This document shows, piece by piece, positions 1 through 5,046 of a DNA stretch of 6,497 nucleotides. Made by a program: the position numbers and the translations under genes. How positions within the stretch are numbered: the first letter of the stretch is position 1; each line of letters opens with the position of its first letter. Under the pieces are notes generated by a model that did no database searches, had not been told where the DNA came from, and saw only the letters and a list, made by a program, of their open reading frames with translations. Source of the DNA: Acidobacteriota bacterium (GTDB lineage: Bacteria; Acidobacteriota; Terriglobia; Terriglobales; Acidobacteriaceae); assembly GCA_021810175.1 (NCBI GenBank), contig JAJZJJ010000174.1, positions 1 through 6,497 on the forward strand, in the 5' to 3' direction.

Positions 1-1
1 G

Positions 2-1156
2 GCCTCCAACGCCGACGCCCAGGCGCATCCGGCCTCCCTGACCAAGCTGATGACGCTCTACCTGACCTTCGAGCGCCTGCAGAGCGGCCAATGGACGCTG
101 AGCCACCGCCTGTTCGTCTCCGAACATGCGGCGGCGCAGCAGCCGACCAAACTGTGGCTGCAGCCGGGAACCACGGTCTCCGTGCAAAGTGCGATTCTGG
201 GAATTACCACGCGCTCGGCGAACGATGCGGCGGTGGTGCTGGCGGAAAATATCGCCGGCAGCGAGTGGCGCTTTGTCCAGATGATGAACGCGGAAGCGCA
301 CCGCCTTGGAATGACCCGCACGATCTTCTACAACGCCTCGGGGCTTCCCAACGCGCGGCAGTGGACTACCGCGCGGGACATGTCCAAACTGGCCATTGCG
401 CTGATCCACACCTACCCGCAGTACTACCACTTCTTTGGCGTGCAGAACTTCCGCTTCCGCGGGCACACAGTCTACGGGTACGACAATCTGTTGTCCGAAT
501 ACAAGGGCGTGGATGGGATGAAGACCGGATACGTCAGCGCTTCGGGATTCAATATCGTCACCTCGGCGGTCCGCGACCAGCGGAGACTGGTCGGAGTGGT
601 GATGGGGGGACGCACGGCGCGGGCGCGGGATCTGCAGATGATTGCCCTCCTCAACCGGGGATTCGCCACACCTTCTCCGGCGACCACCGAAGAGGTGGCC
701 AGCGTGAAGCATGAAGCCAGACCAACGGCCATCCGCGAAGTGCCCGTCCGCGATGTCAGCCTCCCGGCCCCGCAAGCCCGCGTTGTGCCGGTGCGCGAAG
801 CGCAGACGCGAGAGCGCGCGGCTCGGATACGCCTGGTCAACACAACGGCTGCCGAGGCTCTGGCCCGCCACGACTGGACCATCCAGATCGGGGGCGGTTT
901 TCACAGCCCGTACACGGTGCGCCGGGTGCTGAGGAGCGCCGCGCTGACCGAGCCGCTGCTCCACCAGGGGAGGCAGATCGTGGTCAAGCTGCGGGGCCCG
1001 AATTACCTGGCACGGGTAGCCGACCTGAGCCACGAAACCGCCGTACGGGCCTGTTATGCTTTGGGGCGAGCGAGATTCACCTGCACGATTCTCAACCACA
1101 TCCCGGAACGCGCGAGAGATATTGCCGACGCCAGCATTTCGGGGCGGCCTCGTTAG
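2..1156 (+). CDS. D-alanyl-D-alanine carboxypeptidase (peptidase S11) with C-terminal SPOR-like domain, 5'-truncated by window edge
   Basis: Penicillin-binding-protein type serine peptidase that trims the terminal D-Ala from peptidoglycan stem peptides in the periplasm. The reading frame is open from base 2, and the catalytic SxxK motif (SLTK, Ser codon 35-37, Lys codon 44-46) lies before the first in-window ATG at 50. That ATG is therefore internal and the true start and signal peptide are off the left edge. Counting from the Met at 50, the SxN motif is SAN at residues 56-58 and the KTG motif is at 158-160 (in GMKTGY), so all three active-site motifs are present. Residues about 210-270 are a Pro/Arg/Ala-rich linker. 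Residues about 275-350 (starting WTIQIGGGF) look like a SPOR peptidoglycan-binding domain, with two cysteines (335 and 345) placed as in disulfide-bearing SPOR domains. The stop is TAG at 1154-1156. It converges on the next gene with 29 bp between stops. The peptidase call is very firm; the SPOR call is by eye. Confidence 0.93.
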   Translation, partial: ASNADAQAHPASLTKLMTLYLTFERLQSGQWTLSHRLFVSEHAAAQQPTKLWLQPGTTVSVQSAILGITTRSANDAAVVLAENIAGSEWRFVQMMNAEAHRLGMTRTIFYNASGLPNARQWTTARDMSKLAIALIHTYPQYYHFFGVQNFRFRGHTVYGYDNLLSEYKGVDGMKTGYVSASGFNIVTSAVRDQRRLVGVVMGGRTARARDLQMIALLNRGFATPSPATTEEVASVKHEARPTAIREVPVRDVSLPAPQARVVPVREAQTRERAARIRLVNTTAAEALARHDWTIQIGGGFHSPYTVRRVLRSAALTEPLLHQGRQIVVKLRGPNYLARVADLSHETAVRACYALGRARFTCTILNHIPERARDIADASISGRPR

Positions 1157-1172
1157 AACCCCGGATGGGCAC

Positions 1173-1184
1173 GACCGACTGGTC
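1173..1184. terminator. Weak hairpin between convergent stops
   Basis: GACC-GACT-GGTC forms a 4-bp stem with a 4-base loop in the 29-bp gap between two converging genes. There is no T-run on either side. The position suits a shared terminator but the stem is short, so this is only a weak candidate. Confidence 0.2.
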
Positions 1185-1185
1185 C

Positions 1186-2148
1186 CTATGATGCAGGCGC
1201 CGTCTGAGCCGCACCTGCGCGAAGACTGCGGCTGGTGCGGAGAGCCGCAATCAGCACCACAGAGATAGCCGCAGCCAGGAAGACCGCGTTTCCGGAGCGG
1301 ACGAGCAGCGTCGATCCGCCACTCACTGGTTTCTGGATGAAGGCGTGAATACCGTAGGCGAAGGCTCCGCCCGCCGCAAGACTCAGCACGTGGAGCGGGG
1401 TCCAGGCCGCGCGGCGCGAGAGCGCGCTGAGTGCAATCAGAAAAATCACATCGATCGACAGCATGGCCGCGAAGGCGCCCCAATTCCAGGCACTGGGGAT
1501 CATCAGAACGCCGAAGCCGAGCAGGAAGGCCGCGATGCCGGTCACGACAGGCGGCGGGACCGATCCGACAGCCGTTCGCGGGCTGCGAGTTTTGGTGCTG
1601 AAGGCGCGGGCGATGAAGGCCAGGCATGCCACTCCGGCCACGATGAACTGCACCGAGGTAGCAACGAAGGGATCCTGATGAAGGGTGAAGAAAATACAGG
1701 CAGCGCAGCCAAAGAGGAACAGAACCGCGGTGACGGAATCGCCGAGACGGCCGAGCCAGGGCTGCTCGGCCTGTGCCGGAAAGAGCGCTTCCACCAGAGC
1801 GATGGAGACGGAGATGCTCCAGAAGGTGTGGAGATTGAACATGAAGAGCGTCCACCAGACGCCGATATGCAGAGCCGGAATCCAGCCGTGGGAGAGAAAA
1901 TGCATGTGCAGGCGGAGGTAGTCGGGGTTGAAGAGGGACTGGGTGACGAACGCTTCCTCGACGATCGTATAGGCGCCGCCGAGCAGCAGAATTGCCGGCC
2001 ATCCACGGCCTGAACGACGCACAACCTCCCGAATCAGCAGCGCACCGCCGCCATACATGGGAGCCAGCGCAACGAGCGCGGACAGCAGGTTAATGGTGAG
2101 GTCGCCGAGCAGGAATTCGGCGACCAGCGGCGCGGTGAAGAAGAGCAC
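1186..2148 (-). CDS. Uncharacterised polytopic membrane protein
   Basis: An inner-membrane protein of at least 320 residues whose function I do not recognise. About nine hydrophobic segments are visible (roughly residues 20-38, 51-67, 93-120, 137-156, 162-182, 200-218, 224-243, 250-270 and 283-303). There is a short basic loop (RRSGRGW, 44-50) and a variable loop near 183-199. Conserved-looking polar residues inside or beside membrane segments include Glu64-Glu65 (VEEAF), Asn74-Pro75, His94 and His107 (LHTFWS). A Glu-Glu pair with later histidines faintly recalls CPBP/CAAX-type intramembrane proteases, but their full motif set is not evident. The listed start is a GTG at 2148 with no ribosome binding site in front of it. 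The frame stays open upstream to a stop at 2242-2244, and GGAGGG at 2194-2199 sits 9 bases before an in-frame CTG at 2182-2184, which would add 12 residues (through RTQRNLFAAV). I suspect the real start is there. The gene is convergent with the carboxypeptidase and divergent from the SGNH hydrolase. Confidence 0.8.
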   Translation of the reverse strand: MLFFTAPLVAEFLLGDLTINLLSALVALAPMYGGGALLIREVVRRSGRGWPAILLLGGAYTIVEEAFVTQSLFNPDYLRLHMHFLSHGWIPALHIGVWWTLFMFNLHTFWSISVSIALVEALFPAQAEQPWLGRLGDSVTAVLFLFGCAACIFFTLHQDPFVATSVQFIVAGVACLAFIARAFSTKTRSPRTAVGSVPPPVVTGIAAFLLGFGVLMIPSAWNWGAFAAMLSIDVIFLIALSALSRRAAWTPLHVLSLAAGGAFAYGIHAFIQKPVSGGSTLLVRSGNAVFLAAAISVVLIAALRTSRSLRAGAAQTAPAS

Positions 2149-2193
2149 GACGGCGGCGAAGAGATTGCGTTGCGTGCGGGCCAGAAAGTCGAT

Positions 2194-2199
2194 CCCTCC
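2194..2199 (-). promoter_or_regulatory. Strong Shine-Dalgarno that points to an upstream start of the membrane protein
   Basis: On the minus strand GGAGGG is followed by 9 bases and then an in-frame CTG (2184-2182). The nearest standard start codon, GTG at 2148, is 45 bases further on and has only pyrimidine/GC-rich sequence before it. The residues in between are in frame and plausible as a basic N-terminus before the first hydrophobic stretch. Confidence 0.5.
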
Positions 2200-2217
2200 G
2201 AAGGGCTGGAGTGTACA

Positions 2218-2234
2218 CCGGAACGCGGTTCCGG
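2218..2234. repeat. Perfect inverted repeat, 7-bp arms with 3-bp spacer
   Basis: CCGGAAC-GCG-GTTCCGG lies in the divergent intergenic region, directly beside an 8-bp palindrome GTGTACAC (2211-2218). It is about 34 bases upstream of the likely CTG start of the minus-strand membrane protein. It could be an operator or a hairpin in that gene's 5' leader. No regulator family is recognised from it. Confidence 0.4.
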
Positions 2235-2281
2235 GGAAGCTTCATCATCGAGCCCTGCCGGCGCGCCATCCCAGTGCCGAA

Positions 2282-2326
2282 TGTCAGCAACCGGAGATGA
2301 CAAATGTCAGGCCGCAACAGGTGTCA
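2282..2326. promoter_or_regulatory. Cluster of TGTCA/TGACA half-sites in divergent intergenic region
   Basis: TGTCA occurs at 2282-2286, 2305-2309 and 2322-2326, and its complement TGACA at 2298-2302. The middle two form TGACA-AA-TGTCA, a 12-bp near-palindrome. Four copies in 45 bp between divergently transcribed genes is a typical arrangement for a transcription factor, which could serve either gene. I see no convincing sigma-70 -10 box correctly spaced from it, and cannot name the regulator. Confidence 0.35.
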
Positions 2327-2384
2327 CTTCGCGTCATCGCACCGAGCGCCGGCGAGGCTGGCCTGGAAATGGTAGGGTGTTGCC

Positions 2385-3218
2385 ATGAAAACTTTGCTGT
2401 TTGTTGGGAGCCTTGGAGTTGCACTGCTGGCAGGGATAGCAGCGAGTGCGAGCGCGCAGACACCGAAGAACACGTCGAAGAACTGGGCCGCTCCGGAGGC
2501 GACGGCGCAGGATGGCATGCGTTCGATTGAGAGCCTGGACCGCTGGCGCGAAACGCTGATCCCGATGTTCATGAATGATTATGGCGATCTGCAGCGCTAT
2601 CATGCGGCGGACGTGGCTCTGGGACCGCCAAAGCCGGGCGAAAAACGGGTGGTTTTCTTCGGCGACTCCATCACCGACATCTGGAACCTGAACAAGTATT
2701 TTCCTGGAAAGCATTACATCAACCGCGGCATCAGCGGCCAGACGACGTGGCAGATGCTGGTGCGGTTCCGCGAAGATGTCGTGGACCTGCACCCGGCGGT
2801 GGTCGTCATTCTGGCGGGGACCAACGACATTGCCGGCAACACCGGTCCGGAGACGCTGAGCGAGATCGAAGGCGACCTGGCATCCATGGTCGAAATTGCC
2901 CGCGCGAATCGCATCCGCCCGGTACTCTCCTCGCTCACCCCGGAGAACGGGACGAAGCCGCAGTGGATGAATTTTGTGCTGCAGCGTCCGCCGCAAAAGA
3001 TCGTCGAGCTCAACACCTGGATCAGGAACTACTGCCGCCAGAACGGCATTGTCTATCTGGACTACTATTCCGCCATGGTGAACAGACATGGCCTGATGAA
3101 GCCCGCGCTGACGCGCGACGGCCTGCACCCGAGCGCGGCGGGATTCGCGGTAATGGCTCCGCTCGCGCAGGCGGCCATCACGAAAGCGCTGGGCATGCCG
3201 GTCGTAGAGCAGAAATAG
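2385..3218 (+). CDS. Secreted SGNH/GDSL-family hydrolase (lipase/esterase-like)
   Basis: A 277-residue serine esterase of the SGNH fold, probably exported and perhaps acting as a carbohydrate deacetylase; the substrate cannot be read from sequence. Residues 1-24 are a Sec signal peptide (Lys2, hydrophobic core, ASASA before Gln25). The four SGNH blocks are visible: block I GDSIT with nucleophile Ser95, block II NRGISG with Gly118, block III GTND with Asn147, and block V DGLHP with Asp245 and His248 completing the triad. Length is usual for a single-domain family member plus an N-terminal region of about 60 residues. ATG at 2385 is preceded by AGGG, 7 bases upstream, and gives the signal peptide directly. 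The next gene in the same direction starts 89 bp later and is also predicted to be exported, so the two may work on the same extracytoplasmic substrate. Family very firm, substrate unknown. Confidence 0.93.
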   Translation: MKTLLFVGSLGVALLAGIAASASAQTPKNTSKNWAAPEATAQDGMRSIESLDRWRETLIPMFMNDYGDLQRYHAADVALGPPKPGEKRVVFFGDSITDIWNLNKYFPGKHYINRGISGQTTWQMLVRFREDVVDLHPAVVVILAGTNDIAGNTGPETLSEIEGDLASMVEIARANRIRPVLSSLTPENGTKPQWMNFVLQRPPQKIVELNTWIRNYCRQNGIVYLDYYSAMVNRHGLMKPALTRDGLHPSAAGFAVMAPLAQAAITKALGMPVVEQK

Positions 3219-3232
3219 CGGCGCGACCCTTC

Positions 3233-3258
3233 GGGCAGCTGTTCCTCAGCGACTGCCC
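3233..3258 (+). terminator. Imperfect hairpin after the SGNH hydrolase gene
   Basis: GGGCAG (3233-3238) pairs with CTGCCC (3253-3258), with an inner CTG/CAG stem (3239-3241 with 3247-3249), a TTCCT loop and a 3-base bulge. It starts 14 bases after the SGNH stop codon. No U-run follows, so it may be a weak or factor-dependent terminator, or an RNA 3'-end stabiliser, between the two plus-strand genes. Confidence 0.3.
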
Positions 3259-3267
3259 CGGAGCCTG

Positions 3268-3297
3268 TTGTCTGCCACTGAAACGATTCAGTATGAT
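3268..3297 (+). promoter_or_regulatory. Possible sigma-70-like promoter for the TIM-barrel gene
   Basis: TTGTCT (3268-3273, 4/6 to TTGACA) and TATGAT (3292-3297, 5/6 to TATAAT) are separated by 18 bp. Transcription would start near 3304, only about 4 bases before the ATG at 3308, giving an almost leaderless message; this agrees with the lack of a clear Shine-Dalgarno sequence there. The match is suggestive only. Confidence 0.3.
3277..3292. promoter_or_regulatory. Operator-like 16-bp palindrome with central CG (LacI-family style)
   Basis: ACTGAAACGATTCAGT is symmetric about a central CG with only one non-matching base pair (A/A at positions 7 and 10). LacI/GalR-family regulators typically bind even palindromes with a central CG, and TGAAACGATTCA fits that form. 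It sits between the candidate -35 and -10 boxes and touches the -10, where a repressor would block RNA polymerase. As RNA it could also fold into a 6-bp stem with an ACGA loop. The regulator gene is not in the window. Confidence 0.4.
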
Positions 3298-3307
3298 GGT
3301 CTGCGCT

Positions 3308-4171
3308 ATGCAGACCCGTCGCGCTTTTCTTCGCAATTCCGGGCTGCTGCTTTCGGCGACGGCCCTCGCCGGACGCAGCGCCTTCGCGCTGACCCCGGTT
3401 CCCCTGGGGGTACAGCTTTTCACGGTTCGGAATCAGGCGGCGCGGAATCTGCCGAAGGTTCTGGATCAGATCCACAGGATTGGCTACCAGACAGTGGAGA
3501 CCTTCGCCGGAGACTACAACCTTTCGGCGGCGTCGCTCCGGCACACCATTCATGGTGCGGGACTGCGCGCCCCCAGCGGCCACTTCAATTATGACGGCTT
3601 CGACACCCGATTCAATTATGCGAAGGTGCTCGGCCTCGACTGGATGGTCTGCCCCATGATTGCGCCGACGCTGTGGGGTTCGCCAGAGGGATTCAAAACC
3701 GCCGCGAAGAAGTTCAACGAGTGGGGCAAGAAGGCAAAGGCGCAGGGAATGCGCTTCGCCTTTCATAACCACGACTACGAATTCCGGCCGATGGGCAACA
3801 CCAACGGATACGACATCCTGATCAACGAGACCGATCCGGAGCTGGTGTTCTTCGAAGTGGACACCTACTGGGTTGCGCAGGCCGGGCACGATCCGCTCAA
3901 GCTGATGAAGCGCCTTGGCCCCCGGCTGAAAATGCTCCACCTGAAGGACCGCAAGGCTGGCGCGCCCACTTCCTACGACATGGGATCCGACTCGGCATTC
4001 TTCAGGCCCGTCGGCCATGGGTCCCTCGACTGGAAGGCCATCATGACCGAAGGCGAGCGCCTGGGGGTGGAACACTACTTCGTGGAACAGGACGAAACCA
4101 GAGTGCCCCCGGTGGAAGCGATCCGCGAGAGCTTCGACTATCTGGAGCACCTTCTGTACACGAACAGCTAA
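3308..4171 (+). CDS. Tat-exported TIM-barrel sugar phosphate isomerase/epimerase-family protein
   Basis: A 287-residue protein of the xylose isomerase-like TIM-barrel family (AP endonuclease 2 type fold), which usually binds a divalent metal and isomerises, epimerises or eliminates on sugars. The N-terminus has a twin-arginine signal (RRAFLRN at residues 4-10, hydrophobic stretch to about 27, RSAFA). The protein is thus expected to be folded and metal-loaded before export. Family signatures in order are GVQLFTVR (34-41), VETF with Glu64, HNHDYEF (153-159), FEVDTYW with Asp185, MLHLKD with His211, GHGSLDW (236-242) and FVEQDE with Glu260; Glu64, Asp185, His211 and Glu260 are the likely metal ligands. 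ATG at 3308 is chosen because the RR motif then lies at residues 4-5; in-frame ATGs at 3293 and 3296 are alternatives. It follows a secreted SGNH hydrolase by 89 bp and ends 14 bp from the convergent hydrolase stop. The real substrate is unknown. Confidence 0.88.
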   Translation: MQTRRAFLRNSGLLLSATALAGRSAFALTPVPLGVQLFTVRNQAARNLPKVLDQIHRIGYQTVETFAGDYNLSAASLRHTIHGAGLRAPSGHFNYDGFDTRFNYAKVLGLDWMVCPMIAPTLWGSPEGFKTAAKKFNEWGKKAKAQGMRFAFHNHDYEFRPMGNTNGYDILINETDPELVFFEVDTYWVAQAGHDPLKLMKRLGPRLKMLHLKDRKAGAPTSYDMGSDSAFFRPVGHGSLDWKAIMTEGERLGVEHYFVEQDETRVPPVEAIRESFDYLEHLLYTNS

Positions 4172-4201
4172 TGTAGCCGAATCGATTACGATTCGGCTAC
4201 A
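4172..4201. terminator. Bidirectional hairpin terminator with perfect 13-bp stem
   Basis: TGTAGCCGAATCG (4172-4184) and CGATTCGGCTACA (4189-4201) are exact reverse complements around a 4-base ATTA loop. The left arm begins right after the TAA of the TIM-barrel gene (4169-4171). The loop contains the minus-strand TAA stop (4188-4186) of the FAH-family gene, and the right arm encodes that protein's last residues (VAES). Being symmetric, it can fold in transcripts from both sides. No clear U-run follows either arm, so it could also act by stabilising 3' ends, or be a copy of a dispersed palindrome. Confidence 0.65.
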
Positions 4202-5010
4202 GTCGTGTTGACCAGCCGGCCCAGGCCCGATATTTCAATGCTGATAACTTCACCGGGGCGAAGCCAGCGCTGCGGCTTGCGCCCCAGCCCCACGCCCTGC
4301 GGCGTCCCTGTACTGATAATGTCGCCGGGCTGCAGCGGCACAATCGACGAAATATATTTGATGAGCTGCGGCACCCGGAAGATCAGCTCGCGGGTATTGG
4401 AGTGCTGCATCTCTTCCCCATCGATTGTCAGGCGAATATCCAGCGCGTGCGGGTCGGCAATTTCGTCAGCAGTCACAATGGCCGGACCCATGGGACAGAA
4501 CGTCGGAAAGCTTTTACCCAGAATCCACTGCGAGGTGGCCAACTGCACGTCGCGCGCGCTCACGTCGTTCAGAATTGTGTAGCCGTAGACGTACTCCTGC
4601 CAGTCCGCGGCGGGAATTCTGTGGCCGCCCCGACCGATTACCACGGCAAATTCCGCTTCGTAATCCGGCTGGGTGGCATTCGACGGAAGCACGATGGCTG
4701 CGCCGGTGCCAACCACGGATGAGGACAGCTTCATAAAGACTGTGGGAACGGCGGGAATCTCCATCTTCGACTCAACCGCATGATCGCGATAGTTCAGACC
4801 GATGCAGAAAATGCGCGGCGGAGCGAGAATCGGCGCGAGAATGCGAGCCTCGTGCAGCGGAATGTCCTGGCCGCCGGCGATCGGTGCGCAGCCCGAGGCA
4901 ATCAGATCGAGGATGCTTCCTGTCTGCGCGGAAATGTCGATAACCCGGTCGTCGAGCAGGATGCCGGGGCGCGGCGTCGCATCTCCGGCTGCAAATGTAA
5001 CAAGCTTCAT
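4186..5010 (-). CDS. Fumarylacetoacetate hydrolase-family protein, probable 2,4-diketo-3-deoxy-L-fuconate hydrolase
   Basis: A 274-residue cytoplasmic FAH-fold enzyme that cleaves C-C bonds in beta-diketo acids with a divalent metal. Visible motifs are GLNYRDH (71-77), VFMK (91-94), the metal-binding DYEAEFAVVIG with Glu118 and Glu120, NDVSARD with Asp149, GKSFPTFCPMGP with Lys166, and the C-terminal STGTPQGVG (233-241). Residues 1-60 form the small N-terminal domain usual for the family. The ATG at 5010-5008 is preceded by AAAAGGAA at about 9 bases, a good ribosome binding site. It lies 36 bp behind the L-fuconate dehydratase gene, so the two are very likely co-transcribed. In the known non-phosphorylative L-fucose and L-rhamnose routes an FAH-family enzyme splits the 2,4-diketo-3-deoxy acid to pyruvate and lactate. 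The family is certain; the substrate is inferred from context. Alternatives are other acylpyruvase-like or ureidoglycolate-lyase-like activities, names often given automatically to this family. Confidence 0.92.
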   Translation of the reverse strand: MKLVTFAAGDATPRPGILLDDRVIDISAQTGSILDLIASGCAPIAGGQDIPLHEARILAPILAPPRIFCIGLNYRDHAVESKMEIPAVPTVFMKLSSSVVGTGAAIVLPSNATQPDYEAEFAVVIGRGGHRIPAADWQEYVYGYTILNDVSARDVQLATSQWILGKSFPTFCPMGPAIVTADEIADPHALDIRLTIDGEEMQHSNTRELIFRVPQLIKYISSIVPLQPGDIISTGTPQGVGLGRKPQRWLRPGEVISIEISGLGRLVNTTVAES

Positions 5011-5046
5011 GTCGTATTGTTCCTTTTGAAGTTTGGCTGAAGATCC

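Noticed and set aside
1345..2013. 222-residue open frame on the plus strand opposite the membrane protein
   Set aside because: The translation is very rich in Glu, Arg, Gly and Ala without any recognisable domain, and the opposite strand gives a clear multi-pass membrane protein. It is a shadow of G+C-rich coding sequence.
2297..2325. ATGACA (2297-2302) as a -35 box for the SGNH gene
   Set aside because: No acceptable -10 hexamer lies 16-18 bp downstream, so it is better read as part of the half-site cluster.
2334..3128. 264-residue open frame antisense to the SGNH hydrolase
   Set aside because: It has no recognisable domain and lies opposite a gene with a signal peptide and all SGNH blocks.
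2747..3292. Upstream extension of the TIM-barrel frame into the SGNH gene (474 residues if taken from 2747)
   Set aside because: The extension lies in another frame of the SGNH gene, has the Gly/Arg/Ala-rich look of a shadow, and would bury the twin-arginine signal in mid-protein. The ATG at 3308 (or 3293) is the sensible start.
3065..4150. 361-residue open frame antisense to the TIM-barrel gene
   Set aside because: There is no domain signature, the composition is rich in Arg, His and Val, and it is fully opposite a gene with clear family motifs.
4186..5010. Naming the hydrolase as fumarylacetoacetase or ureidoglycolate lyase
   Set aside because: No tyrosine-degradation or purine-degradation neighbours are present, and the adjacent L-fuconate dehydratase gives a better pathway fit.
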